Source: Mycolicibacterium sp. CBMA 234
GTDB taxonomy: Bacteria > Actinomycetota > Actinomycetes > Mycobacteriales > Mycobacteriaceae
DNA: 64,000 nucleotides
Reading direction: 5' to 3'
Assembly (NCBI RefSeq): GCF_009729415.1
Contig: NZ_MPKW01000018.1
Location: forward strand, 1 to 64,000
Positions within the stretch are counted from its first letter, which is position 1. Each line of letters opens with the position of its first letter. The notes under the pieces are model-generated. The model saw only the letters and a program-made list of their open reading frames with translations. It made no database searches and had not been told where the DNA came from. The position numbers were made by a program, and so were the translations under genes. Positions 35,761-44,657 of this stretch are shown here, in pieces.

Positions 35761-36674
35761 CAAGACTCCCAAGCTCGACGCACCGTCGCCGGCGCAGTGG
35801 TCATGGCGGATTCGAAGGCCGCACGCCGTCGGCTGCGCAGCATGAAGTTGGCGCCCAGGCCGGCAAGGTCGTTCGCGTCCGGGCGGATCACGACAACCTC
35901 GATGCCACGGGCTCGCGCGGTCGCGATTTCGGCGTCCAGCCCGGCGGACATGGGGCGGCGAAGCAGTCGGTGTTCGAGTAGGCCTCCCAATCCTGGTGCC
36001 CGAACGCCGGTTTCGGATGCCATCGGGGTGATGACGTAGATCAGGTCCGCATCGTCATGGCTGATGAGGTCGACCGACGCGGTGGACGCGGCGCCGCCGT
36101 CGACGAATTGGCGGCCACCGATGCTGACCGGCGGCATCCAGCCGGGGACACCCCACGACGCCCGGAGTGCTTCGCCTGCCGTGGCTTTGGGGGCGTCGGG
36201 CGCGCCGAAGGCAACCCGCTCACCGCGATGGTAATCGAAAGCCACCATGCGGGCTCCCGGGTGCGGTACCCATCCGGAGGCGTCGGCGAATCCAGATGCC
36301 AAGCGCTGCAGCCACGTTGCATCGGCACGGCCGGTCGGTGCGATGCCGGTGACTGCAGCCAGGCCGCTCTGGCTACGCAGCAGCGCCGGGTTGAGTAGCC
36401 GGGGCGCCGGCAGCGGCGGCAGGCTCGGCGGCGTCGCTTCGACGTGCCGGATGAGACGGTCGTCAGTACTGGTGCCGCGGTGCATTGCCACCAGATCGTC
36501 GACGGATGCGCCGCCACCGAGCATCGTGACGATCTCGGCGCCCGCTGAAGTGCCCTGCAGCACAGCGGCTTCCCGCGGATCCCAGCCGGTTTGCTCTTGC
36601 AGTGCGTGCAGCGCCGCGACGATCCATGCGCCGCCGATGGTGCCACCGCAGCCGATGACCAGCCCCCGCTTCAC
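35760..36674 (-). CDS. Patatin-like phospholipase
   Basis: 304 residues, soluble. Oxyanion hole GCGGTIGG (8-15), nucleophile GTSAG with Ser43, and catalytic Asp in FVDGGAAST near 200. Patatins hydrolyse acyl esters of lipids by a Ser-Asp dyad. It overlaps the SDR upstream by four bases (ATGA) and the monooxygenase downstream by one base, so the three are translated together. Confidence 0.88.
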   Translation of the reverse strand: MKRGLVIGCGGTIGGAWIVAALHALQEQTGWDPREAAVLQGTSAGAEIVTMLGGGASVDDLVAMHRGTSTDDRLIRHVEATPPSLPPLPAPRLLNPALLRSQSGLAAVTGIAPTGRADATWLQRLASGFADASGWVPHPGARMVAFDYHRGERVAFGAPDAPKATAGEALRASWGVPGWMPPVSIGGRQFVDGGAASTASVDLISHDDADLIYVITPMASETGVRAPGLGGLLEHRLLRRPMSAGLDAEIATARARGIEVVVIRPDANDLAGLGANFMLRSRRRAAFESAMTTAPATVRRAWES

Positions 36675-37534
36675 GCCTGCAACTCCGAATCCGGCTCGGC
36701 GGCATGATCTTTGGATTGCCGCTCGATGCGGTCCAGATAGGCCGACCGGCCGACGGGGTCCAACGCGGTCAGCGCGCGCCGGTCATCGACGATAGACCGC
36801 ACCGCACGTTGGACGAATTCTGGGACCAGGGCGTCGACCAGGGCCCAGCCCGGCGCCACCCAGCCCGGCACCGACGTGCGAGCGGCCTTGGTGCGCAACG
36901 TGTTCAGCACCGCCCGCGCGACGTCATCCGGGTCCACCGTCGGCATACCGCCGCCGAGTTGCACGCCCGAGGACAGTTCGGTGCGGACGGCCGATGGCAG
37001 CACCGCACACACGGTGACACCCGTTCCGGCGTACTCGCGCCGGGCCGCCAGTGAGGCCCCGACCGCCGCGAACTTGCTGGCGTTGTAGGTGACCATGCCC
37101 GGGACAGGGATCATGCCCGCCATCGATGCCACGTTCACCACGTGGCCATTGCCGCGCGCGACCATCTGCGGGATCACCGCGCGCATGCCGTTCAGCACGC
37201 CCCGGACGTTGACGTCGAGAATCAGGTCGGTCGTCGTCTCGGCCTCGGATTCGAACGCGCCCAGCGGCATGACGCCGGCGTTGTTCACGAGGATGTCGAT
37301 GCGGCCGGATTCTTTGAGCACCCGCCCGACGAACTCGTCCCAGGAATCGCGCCGGGTGACATCGAGTCGCGCGCTGCGGCAGCGGGGGATGGCACGGGCC
37401 GTCTGCTCCGCGATATCGGCGTCGACGTCGCCGATCCAGACGTTGGCTCCGTGCTGCGAGAAGAGTTCGGCGGTCTTCGCGCCGATGCCTCTGGCGCCGC
37501 CGGTGACGATGACGGTGGCGCCATCGATTTGCAT
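36671..37534 (-). CDS. Short-chain dehydrogenase/reductase
   Basis: 287 residues from ATG 37534, with AGGAC upstream; ATG 37555 is an alternative. Signatures are TGGARGIGAKT, NNAGVMPLG, Ser in VASMAGMIPVPG and catalytic YNASK. The C-terminal extension (WALVDALVPEFVQRAVRSI) is typical of larger SDRs that act on lipids. First gene of the SDR-patatin-monooxygenase operon, divergent from a TetR regulator. Confidence 0.88.
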   Translation of the reverse strand: MQIDGATVIVTGGARGIGAKTAELFSQHGANVWIGDVDADIAEQTARAIPRCRSARLDVTRRDSWDEFVGRVLKESGRIDILVNNAGVMPLGAFESEAETTTDLILDVNVRGVLNGMRAVIPQMVARGNGHVVNVASMAGMIPVPGMVTYNASKFAAVGASLAARREYAGTGVTVCAVLPSAVRTELSSGVQLGGGMPTVDPDDVARAVLNTLRTKAARTSVPGWVAPGWALVDALVPEFVQRAVRSIVDDRRALTALDPVGRSAYLDRIERQSKDHAAEPDSELQA

Positions 37535-37596
37535 TGATTGTCGTCCTAGCTGCATCGATAGCCTCGAATCTGCTGGTAGGAGCCTTGCTGGCTCAT

Positions 37597-37617
37597 TCGA
37601 ATACCCACGGTATCCGA
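37597..37617. promoter_or_regulatory. Palindromic operator between SDR operon and TetR gene
   Basis: TCGAATACC and GGTATCCGA flank CAC, giving a 21-bp inverted repeat with one arm mismatch, centred between the divergent starts at 37534 and 37671. It is the obvious candidate for the site of the adjacent TetR protein. Confidence 0.6.
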
Positions 37618-37670
37618 ATACTCTGAGTAAAGCTAGTACTCGCGGTATCGCAAACCATTAATATCAACGT

Positions 37671-38309
37671 ATGCCGCGATTGACCAGAGCTCAGCGTCAG
37701 GAACAGACGCGCGCCGAGCTACTCGACGCGGCGAAGGCGCGGTTTCTCAAGCATGGGTATGCGTCCACCAGCCTCGATGACATCGCCGACGACGCGGGCT
37801 ACAGCAAGGGCGCGGTCTATTCCAATTTCGGGAGCAAGCCCATCTTGTGCCGGGAAGTGCTGGAGGCCATCCACCGCGAAAAGTTCGCCGAGATGTCAGA
37901 ACTCGCGACATCCGATGCCGATATCCCAAGCCGGGTAGAGGCAGTGAATGCCTGGCTGGAACGCACCGCCGGCGACGTGGGGTGGACGATGCTGGAGCTT
38001 GAGTTCGTGGTGCTGTCGCGCAACGATCCTGAACTGGGGCAGATGATCATCGCGCTGCGCAACGACGCGGGCCAAATGGTCGTTGAAGTGTTGCGGTCAT
38101 TGTCGGTCGATACGGGGCTCAGTGAAGAGCAGTTGGTGGCCGCGGGCGTGATCGACAGCTTCGACGATGTCGGCAACCTTTTCCTCAGCGCAGGCATCGG
38201 ACTCGGGATTCAACGTGCGGTCGATCCGACGCTGCCGGCTCGGCCGGTAACCGGCGCCATCACCCGGTTGATGAATCTGGTTACCGCCCTCGGGGCTATG
38301 CAGGGCTGA
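37671..38309 (+). CDS. TetR-family regulator of the SDR-patatin-monooxygenase operon
   Basis: 212 residues. The N-terminal HTH is TRAELLDAAKARFLKHGYAS...DIADDAGYSKGAVYSNFGSK. The remainder is the helical ligand-binding and dimer domain. It is divergent from the operon at 34303-37534 with a 21-bp palindrome between, so it probably represses both. The inducer is unknown, perhaps a ketone or fatty-acid substrate of the enzymes. Confidence 0.88.
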   Translation: MPRLTRAQRQEQTRAELLDAAKARFLKHGYASTSLDDIADDAGYSKGAVYSNFGSKPILCREVLEAIHREKFAEMSELATSDADIPSRVEAVNAWLERTAGDVGWTMLELEFVVLSRNDPELGQMIIALRNDAGQMVVEVLRSLSVDTGLSEEQLVAAGVIDSFDDVGNLFLSAGIGLGIQRAVDPTLPARPVTGAITRLMNLVTALGAMQG

Positions 38310-38322
38310 CGTTTCGCTCCGG

Positions 38323-39210
38323 CTAGGGCACCAGGACGCGCAATGCCCCCGGTACCGCGGAAACCGTCACCGGCAGCGGGCACATGAATTCGCCGTCGGC
38401 GTAGGCATTTATCCCGGGGCAGTCGATGGTGATGGTGCGCGCCCTTACGGTCCTCACCTCGTCGCGGTTGACGTGGGTGCCCTTGAATACGGTGGGGAAC
38501 AACCGGATCAGCTTCGTCCGGGACGCTGATGCTGCCATCGTGACGTCGAGCAGCCCGTCACGCCGATCGGCGCCCGGGCAGATCAACATGCCGCCGCCGT
38601 AGCTTCGAGTATTGCCGAACGCCGCGAACGTCAGCGGCGTCTCGTCGACCGGGCCGCCGTCGAAACTCACCCGGAAGGGCAGCAGCCGCAGCTGCGACAG
38701 CTCGGCCACCATCGCCATGTTGTACCGCATCCGCCCGCGCGGCCAGGTCATCCGATTCGCGCGGTCAGTGACCAGCGAGTCGAAGCCGGCCGCCATCACC
38801 GTGCCGAACCACCGGACGGTGCCGTCTGCCGCCTCGATGCGCCCGAGGTCGATGGTCTCGGTGCGCCCGGCGCCGACGATGTCGGCGGCCGCGTCCGGAT
38901 CGTCCCGCGGAATCCCGAACTCGCGGGCATGGTCATTGCCGGTGCCGGCGGGGATGATCCCGAGTGGCACCTCGCCCTGCGCAAGCGCTTGCAGCGCAAG
39001 GGAAATCATGCCGTCTCCGCCGGCGACCACCACTGCGTCGGTGCCCTGGTCCAACGCTTCGTCGAGCAGCCGGCGAGCGTGGGCGGCATCGGAACCGATC
39101 AGCTCGACGACGTCGACACCGCGGCGTTGCAGCCGCACCACGGCCCGCTGGGCCGCCGCAGACCCATGCCCGTGGCCCGACATCGGGTTGGTCAGCAGCG
39201 TCACTCTCAC
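38323..39210 (-). CDS. Diacylglycerol kinase-family lipid kinase (Rv2252-like)
   Basis: 295 residues. Nucleotide-binding VVVAGGDGMISLALQAL and GIIPAGTGNDHAREFGI, then a C-terminal beta sandwich with GLLDVTMAAS and YADGE. The M. tuberculosis homologue Rv2252 is a diacylglycerol kinase linked to phosphatidylinositol mannoside synthesis. It overlaps the AgpS-like gene by four bases (GTGA), as the order Rv2251-Rv2252 predicts. Confidence 0.9.
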   Translation of the reverse strand: MRVTLLTNPMSGHGHGSAAAQRAVVRLQRRGVDVVELIGSDAAHARRLLDEALDQGTDAVVVAGGDGMISLALQALAQGEVPLGIIPAGTGNDHAREFGIPRDDPDAAADIVGAGRTETIDLGRIEAADGTVRWFGTVMAAGFDSLVTDRANRMTWPRGRMRYNMAMVAELSQLRLLPFRVSFDGGPVDETPLTFAAFGNTRSYGGGMLICPGADRRDGLLDVTMAASASRTKLIRLFPTVFKGTHVNRDEVRTVRARTITIDCPGINAYADGEFMCPLPVTVSAVPGALRVLVP

Positions 39211-40820
39211 GGGATCAGCTTGCTAGGGTTGAGAATTCCCGCCGGATCGAGCACCTTCTTCACTGCGCGCAACACCTCGACGCCCAGGTCGCCGACCTCG
39301 GCCGTCATCCACGGCTTGTGGTCGGCGCCGACCGCGTGATGGTGGGTGATGGTGGCGCCACAGCGCACCATCGCTTCGGAGGCGGCGGTTTTCGCCGCGC
39401 GCCACTGCTCGATCGGGTTGCCGCGCTGGCCGGCGACCACGGTGAAGTACAGCGAGGCGCCGGTGGGGTAGACGTGCGAGATGTGGCACATCACCAAAGC
39501 CGGTGTGCCGCTTTCGCCTAGCGACGTGGTCAGCGCTTCGGTGACGGCCGCCTTGAGGGTGGGCACGTTGGACCACGTGGTGGCGGTCTCCAGGGTCTCG
39601 CACAGCGCGCCGGCCGTCAGCAGCGAATCGCGCAGGTACGGCGCACCGAACCGGCCGTGTTGCCAGGCGCGCGCCGGGGCCTCGCCGAGCGACGTGCCGC
39701 CGTGGGCAGCCAGGACTGCGCGGGTTTCGTCGTGGCGGCTGTCGGCGTGTGCGGCGGTGCCTTCGAACAGCGTGATGGACAGGCAGCCGCCGGTGATGGT
39801 CTGCTCACCGATGCTGTCGGTGGTGGCCAGGTTGATGCCGGTCTCGACCTCGTCGGACAGGCGGATGACCGTCGGCCCGGTGCCGGTCTGCGCGACGGCG
39901 CGCAAAGCCGCTGCGCCCGTGGCGAAGTCGGGGAAGGACCACGCCTCATAGCGGGTGGTCTCGGGCACCGGATGCACGCGAACTCGCACCCGCGTGATCA
40001 CGCCGAACGTGCCTTCGGAGCCGACGATCAGCTGCCGCAGGTCGGGGCCGGCGGCCGACGCCGGGGCGCGGCCCAGATCCAGGACACCAGCTGGCGTGAC
40101 GACAGTCAGGCCACGCACCATGTCGTCGAACCGGCTGTAGCCCGCCGAGTTTTGGCCCGACGACCGGGTCGCGGCGAACCCACCGATGGTGGCGAATTCG
40201 AAACTCTGCGGGAAGTGGCCGAGTGAAAAGCCCTCCGCGCCAAGCAGTTCCTCGGCCTGGGGACCGGTGACCCCGGCCTCGAGCTCGGCCTCGCCGGACT
40301 CTTTGTCCAGGGCGACCAACCGATCCAGGCGGCGCAGATCGAGTGACACGACCGAGTTGAAGCCGTTGCGAATCGGGTCGAGTCCGCCGACGACACTGGT
40401 GCCGCCGCCGAACGGAACGACCGCGATGCGGTGCTCGGTGCAGTACTGCAGGACCTGGGTGATCTGTTCTTCGTTGCGAGGCAACAGGATTGCGTCGGGG
40501 GCGTCCTGCTCGCCGGTGTCCTTGCGGCGCAACAGATCCAGCGTCGACTTCCCGCCGGCGCGCAGCAGGCGGTCGTGATCGTCGGTGCGGCAGAACTCGT
40601 CGCCGACGATGCCCGCCAGTGCGACGCGGTCGGCGTCGGCGAGGGCGGAGGGGCGCAACGTGACGTCGTCGGCTTGCAGCTCGGCGGCGACGGTCGCGTC
40701 GATGCCCAGCGCCGCGGTCAGCAGGCCGCGGATGCCGTCAGAAAGGGGTTTGGCTGCAGCGGGGTCACCCCAGGCGTTCCACTTCATCGGCGGTTCGAGG
40801 TGGTCGCGTGTTGCTGTCAT
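39207..40820 (-). CDS. FAD-binding oxidase, alkyldihydroxyacetonephosphate synthase-like (Rv2251-like)
   Basis: 537 residues. The FAD_binding_4 domain has VVPFGGGTSVVGGLDP and a second FAD loop TGPQAEELLGAEGFSLGHFPQSFEFATIGGFAATRSSGQNS. The C-terminus carries the triple His of AGPS enzymes (THHHAVGADHKPW). AGPS makes ether lipids; whether this bacterial protein does is unproven. The start is ATG 40820, only 17 bp from the divergent TetR start, with a plausible -10 seven or so bases upstream, suggesting a leaderless message. Confidence 0.88.
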   Translation of the reverse strand: MTATRDHLEPPMKWNAWGDPAAAKPLSDGIRGLLTAALGIDATVAAELQADDVTLRPSALADADRVALAGIVGDEFCRTDDHDRLLRAGGKSTLDLLRRKDTGEQDAPDAILLPRNEEQITQVLQYCTEHRIAVVPFGGGTSVVGGLDPIRNGFNSVVSLDLRRLDRLVALDKESGEAELEAGVTGPQAEELLGAEGFSLGHFPQSFEFATIGGFAATRSSGQNSAGYSRFDDMVRGLTVVTPAGVLDLGRAPASAAGPDLRQLIVGSEGTFGVITRVRVRVHPVPETTRYEAWSFPDFATGAAALRAVAQTGTGPTVIRLSDEVETGINLATTDSIGEQTITGGCLSITLFEGTAAHADSRHDETRAVLAAHGGTSLGEAPARAWQHGRFGAPYLRDSLLTAGALCETLETATTWSNVPTLKAAVTEALTTSLGESGTPALVMCHISHVYPTGASLYFTVVAGQRGNPIEQWRAAKTAASEAMVRCGATITHHHAVGADHKPWMTAEVGDLGVEVLRAVKKVLDPAGILNPSKLIP

Positions 40821-40837
40821 GCGTTACAGTATTACAC
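40821..40837. promoter_or_regulatory. Overlapping back-to-back leaderless promoters
   Basis: Only 17 bp separate two divergent start codons. On the plus strand TACAGT (40825-40830) ends seven bases before ATG 40838. On the minus strand TACTGT (40831-40826) or TAATAC lies five to eight bases before ATG 40820. Both fit TAnnnT -10 elements of leaderless mycobacterial transcripts. TTACA occurs twice (40824 and 40832), a possible TetR half-site. Confidence 0.55.
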
Positions 40838-41422
40838 ATGATGTCAATCAGTAACGATGATTCGCCGGATTCCACGGACGGCCGAATCATCGACGCTGCG
40901 GCTGACTGCGTGATCGCCTACGGGGTGGATCGGGTGACGTTGGCCGAGATCGCCCGTCGTGCCGGAGTCAGCCGGCCGACGGTGTACCGGCGCTGGCCGG
41001 ACACCCAGGCGATCCTCGCGGCGCTGCTGACGGCACGAATCACCAACGTGCTCAACGAAGTCGCCGTCAGCGGCACCGACCGTCAGGCGGTGGTCAAGCG
41101 CATGGTCGGCATGGCGGGGCAACTGCGCGGCGACGAGGTCATCATGTCGGTGCTGAGTAGCGCGCCAGACCTGGCGATGGTCTACATCGCCCAGCGGATG
41201 GGTACCAGTCAGCAGATCCTGCTGGAAGTGCTGGCCGGGGCATTGGTGACCGCGCAAGCCGACGGCAGTGTCCGCCCCGGCGATGCCAAGCAACTCGCGG
41301 CCATGTGCCTGCTGATCGTCCAGTCGGCCATCCAATCCGCGCAGATGGTCGCGCCCGTCCTCGACGTCACCGCGCTGGACATCGAACTTGCCCACTCGCT
41401 GAACGGATACCTGAAGCCATGA
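40838..41422 (+). CDS. TetR-family regulator (Rv2250c-like)
   Basis: 194 residues from ATG 40838 (ATG 40841 possible). HTH region GRIIDAAADCVIAYGVDRVTLAEIARRAGVSRPTVYRRWPD. The C-terminal half is helical. Its stop overlaps the GlpD start (ATGA), so the two are one operon, and it lies back to back with the AgpS-like gene. Gene order matches Rv2249c-Rv2252. It probably controls its own operon and the lipid genes. Confidence 0.88.
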   Translation: MMSISNDDSPDSTDGRIIDAAADCVIAYGVDRVTLAEIARRAGVSRPTVYRRWPDTQAILAALLTARITNVLNEVAVSGTDRQAVVKRMVGMAGQLRGDEVIMSVLSSAPDLAMVYIAQRMGTSQQILLEVLAGALVTAQADGSVRPGDAKQLAAMCLLIVQSAIQSAQMVAPVLDVTALDIELAHSLNGYLKP

Positions 41423-42948
41423 CTGTTGCCCTCAATGCCGCCCGCCGGACCTCCGAATTGACGGCGCTCGCGGATGGCGACCGGGTTGACGTCGTCGTGA
41501 TCGGCGGCGGCATCACCGGTGTCGGCATCGCCCTGGACGCCGCGAGCCGCGGACTGTCGACGGTGCTGGTGGAGAAGCGCGACCTGGCCTTCGGGACGAG
41601 TCGGTGGAGTTCCAAACTCGTGCACGGCGGCCTGCGCTACCTGGCCACCGGCAACGTCGGCATCGCGCGGCGCAGTGCCATCGAGCGCGGCATTCTGATG
41701 AGCCGCAACGCCCCGCACCTCGTACATGCCATGCCGCAGTTGGTGCCGCTGCTACCCGAGATGAACCGGGCCTCAAGGGCTTTGGTGCGGACTGGATTCA
41801 TCGCCGGCGACGGGCTGCGACGACTGGCCGGCACCTCGGCCTCAGTCCTCCCGCGGTCAGGCCGGGTCAACGCGGCCCGCGCTGCCGAACTGGTGCCCGC
41901 GGTCCGGCGCGACGGGCTCGACGGCGCACTGCTCGCGTACGACGGCCAATTGATCGACGACGCCCGCCTGGTCACCGCCGTGGCGCGGACTGCTGCCCAG
42001 CACGGTGCCCACATCCTGACCCGCGTGGCGGCGTCCGACGCCACCGGCACCTCGGTGCGGCTGACCGACCAGCTCACTGGCGAGTCGTTCGATCTGGACG
42101 CTCGCGCGGTGATCAACGCCGCCGGCGTGTGGGCCGGCGAGCTCGACGGCGCGATCAAGCTCCGGCCCAGCCGCGGCACGCATCTGGTGTTCGACGCCGC
42201 GGCGTTCGGCAATCCGACTGCGGCCCTGACGGTTCCGATCCCCGGCGAGCTCAATCGGTTCATCTTCGCCATGCCCGAACAGCTCGGCCGCGTCTACCTC
42301 GGTCTCACCGACGAGGACGCGCCCGGTCCCATTCCCGATGTGCCGCAACCGACTTCGGGCGAGATCACGTTCCTGCTGGATACCGTAAACACCGCGTTGG
42401 CCGCGAGCCTGGGGCCGGACGACGTGTTGGGAGCGTACGCCGGTCTGCGTCCGCTGATCGACACCGGCGAGGGCAACACCGCCGATGTCTCTCGTGATCA
42501 CGCTGTCGTCGAGTCGGAGAGCGGCGTGCTCAGTGTCATTGGCGGCAAGCTGACCGAATACCGCTATATGGCCGAGGATGTGCTGAATCGAGCGGTGTCG
42601 CTGCGCGGGCTCGCTGCGGGGGAGTGCCGCACCCGAAACCTGCCATTGGTCGGGGCCCCGGACAACCCGGTATCGGTGGCTCCTGTTGCGGCCCTGCCGG
42701 ATTCGTTGGTGGCGCGGTTCGGCGCGGAAGCCGCCAACGTCGTGACGGAAGCTACCTGCGAACGCCCGACCGAGCCGGTGGCCGACGGAATCGACGTCAC
42801 CCGAGCCGAATTCGAATACGCCGTCACCCACGAAGGTGCGCTCACCGCCGACGACATCCTGGACCGTCGCACCCGAATCGGTTTGGTGGCCGCCGACCGC
42901 GAGCGCGTCGCCGCCGTCGCCGCGGAGTTCACGACTGCTCGCGGGTAA
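41419..42948 (+). CDS. glpD: Glycerol-3-phosphate dehydrogenase, FAD-dependent
   Basis: 509 residues from ATG 41419. FAD-binding VVVIGGGITGVGIALDAASRGL, the family motif FGTSRWSSKLVHGGLRYL, and the C-terminal domain ENTADVSRDHAVVE / GGKLTEYR. It oxidises glycerol-3-phosphate to dihydroxyacetone phosphate at the membrane and passes electrons to quinone. It matches GlpD1 (Rv2249c). Linked regulation with an AgpS-like enzyme and a DAG kinase suggests a glycerolipid theme. Its last 20 bp overlap the end of the convergent LysR gene. Confidence 0.92.
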   Translation: MTVALNAARRTSELTALADGDRVDVVVIGGGITGVGIALDAASRGLSTVLVEKRDLAFGTSRWSSKLVHGGLRYLATGNVGIARRSAIERGILMSRNAPHLVHAMPQLVPLLPEMNRASRALVRTGFIAGDGLRRLAGTSASVLPRSGRVNAARAAELVPAVRRDGLDGALLAYDGQLIDDARLVTAVARTAAQHGAHILTRVAASDATGTSVRLTDQLTGESFDLDARAVINAAGVWAGELDGAIKLRPSRGTHLVFDAAAFGNPTAALTVPIPGELNRFIFAMPEQLGRVYLGLTDEDAPGPIPDVPQPTSGEITFLLDTVNTALAASLGPDDVLGAYAGLRPLIDTGEGNTADVSRDHAVVESESGVLSVIGGKLTEYRYMAEDVLNRAVSLRGLAAGECRTRNLPLVGAPDNPVSVAPVAALPDSLVARFGAEAANVVTEATCERPTEPVADGIDVTRAEFEYAVTHEGALTADDILDRRTRIGLVAADRERVAAVAAEFTTARG

Positions 42949-43813
42949 GCAGTAGATCGCGGATGGGTGAGCGGGTGTGCCGCTGCCACATGGCCTGCAC
43001 CGGTACCAACAACGGCGGCTGGAGGTCGACGACGGTTACCCGGCCGTCCATGACCGCTCCGGTCGGCTGCGTGACGAACGCTGCGCCGCCCGTCGTCAGC
43101 GGAGCCGCGACCGTGGCCGCGCCCTGCACACGACTGATGACGTAGTCCGGCTCGAAGCCGGCTCGTCGGCACGCGCCGAGCAGGAGGTCGCTGTAATACG
43201 ACGCGCCGGGCGGGCCCCACAGGGCGATTCGTTCGTCGGCCAGGTCGATCAGATCTATCGCATCCCGCCGCGCCAACGGGTGATCGCTCAGCAGTGCGAC
43301 CCGGACCGGGTGATAGCCCAGCACAGCGGTGGCGAGGTCGGGGTCGGGAACCACGCCGCGGCGCATGCCGAGTTGGATCGACCCGTCGAGCAGCGCGGCG
43401 GACAGTTGGTCCGGAAACATCTGGCGGAAGGTGAACGACACGTCGTCGAACGCCTCGATCACCGGCTCTAATAGCCCGTACGCCTCGATGCTGTCGAGGG
43501 CCGGGGTGTGGCCGACGACGTAGTTCTCGCGCGCGGCACTGGCGGCGCGCTGCACGTGATCGGCGACCGTGTGGGCGGCGGCGAGCAGGCTGCGGGCATC
43601 GCTACGCAGTTGTCGGCCAGCGGGCGTCAGCGTGACCCGACGTCCGTCGCGCTCGAAAAGCTTTGTACCAAGCTCCTTTTCGAGCTGGCGGATGGAACTG
43701 CTCAGGGCCTGCTGGCTGAGATGCAGCTGGTCTGCAGCGCGAGTGAATCCGCCCTCGTCGGCGACCGCGAGGAAGTGCTGCAGCCGGCGCAGGTCGGGGT
43801 ACGGCCTCGTCAT
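42929..43813 (-). CDS. LysR-family transcriptional regulator
   Basis: 294 residues from ATG 43813 (MTRPYPDLRRLQHFLAVADEGGFTRAADQLHLSQQALSSSIRQLEKELG). The N-terminal winged HTH is followed by a substrate-binding domain. An in-frame ATG eight codons upstream would run into the palindrome. It is divergent from an SDR gene and probably regulates it. A 29-bp inverted repeat lies 10 bp upstream of its start. Confidence 0.88.
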   Translation of the reverse strand: MTRPYPDLRRLQHFLAVADEGGFTRAADQLHLSQQALSSSIRQLEKELGTKLFERDGRRVTLTPAGRQLRSDARSLLAAAHTVADHVQRAASAARENYVVGHTPALDSIEAYGLLEPVIEAFDDVSFTFRQMFPDQLSAALLDGSIQLGMRRGVVPDPDLATAVLGYHPVRVALLSDHPLARRDAIDLIDLADERIALWGPPGASYYSDLLLGACRRAGFEPDYVISRVQGAATVAAPLTTGGAAFVTQPTGAVMDGRVTVVDLQPPLLVPVQAMWQRHTRSPIRDLLLTREQS

Positions 43814-43822
43814 GCCGCCCAC

Positions 43823-43851
43823 CCTATCCACAAACAATGCTTGTGAATAGG
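43823..43851. promoter_or_regulatory. LysR-type operator, 29-bp inverted repeat
   Basis: CCTATCCACAA (43823-43833) and TTGTGAATAGG (43841-43851) pair at 10 of 11 positions around a 7-base centre. It lies between the divergent LysR and SDR genes, close to the LysR start, where autoregulatory sites are usual. Confidence 0.65.
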
Positions 43852-43901
43852 TAGAAAAATTGCGTTTCTATTTGTGGTTGAGGCTGGCTAGCGTAGGCCT
43901 C

Positions 43902-44651
43902 ATGAGCAATCTTGAAGGCAAGTCCGCAGTCGTCGCCGCCGGAGCCAAGAACCTGGGTGGTCTGATCAGCACCTCGCTCGGTGCCCGCGGAGTCAACGTC
44001 GCCGTGCACTACAACAGCGCGGCCACCGAGGCCGACGCTGACAAGACCGTCGCGCTGGTCGAGGGGTCCGGCGCGAAGGCCATCAAGGTGCAGGGCGACC
44101 TGACCGTGCCCGGCAACGTGGAGAAGCTGTTCGACGCAGCCGTCGAAGCGTTCGGCGGCGTGGATATCGCGGTGAACACCGTCGGCAAGGTGCTGCGTAA
44201 ACCGATGGTGGAAACCACTGAGGCGGAATACGATTCGATGTTCGACATCAACGCCAAGGCGGCCTACTTCTTCCTGCAGCAGGCCGGCCGGCGGCTCAAC
44301 GACGGCGGATCGGTGATCACCATCGTGACGGCGTTACTGGCCGCCTTTACCGACGGGTACAGCACCTACGCCGGTGCCAAGAGCCCGGTCGAGCACTTCA
44401 CCCGGGCCGCTGCGAAAGAGTTTGCGGCGCGCGGGATCAACGTCAACAACGTCGGCCCCGGTCCCATGGACACGCCGTTCTTCTACGGCCAGGAGACGCC
44501 CGAGCGTGTGGCGTTCCATAAGTCTCAGGCCATGGGGAACCGGCTGACCAACATCGAAGATATCGCGCCGCTGGTGGTCTTCCTCGCCGACGAGGGGCAC
44601 TGGGTGACGGGCCAGACCATCTTCGCCAATGGCGGCTACACGACGCGGTAG
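43902..44651 (+). CDS. SDR-family oxidoreductase with atypical motifs
   Basis: 249 residues from ATG 43902. The cofactor loop reads AAGAKNLGG where SDRs normally have TGxxxGIG. NTVGK replaces NNAG. The catalytic Tyr-Lys pair is present in YAGAK, but the residue 13 positions earlier is Thr (TIVTALL), not the usual Ser. C-terminal TGQTIFANGGYTTR is typical. It may prefer an unusual substrate or have reduced activity. Divergent from, and probably controlled by, the LysR regulator. Confidence 0.85.
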   Translation: MSNLEGKSAVVAAGAKNLGGLISTSLGARGVNVAVHYNSAATEADADKTVALVEGSGAKAIKVQGDLTVPGNVEKLFDAAVEAFGGVDIAVNTVGKVLRKPMVETTEAEYDSMFDINAKAAYFFLQQAGRRLNDGGSVITIVTALLAAFTDGYSTYAGAKSPVEHFTRAAAKEFAARGINVNNVGPGPMDTPFFYGQETPERVAFHKSQAMGNRLTNIEDIAPLVVFLADEGHWVTGQTIFANGGYTTR

Positions 44652-44657
44652 CCCGAT

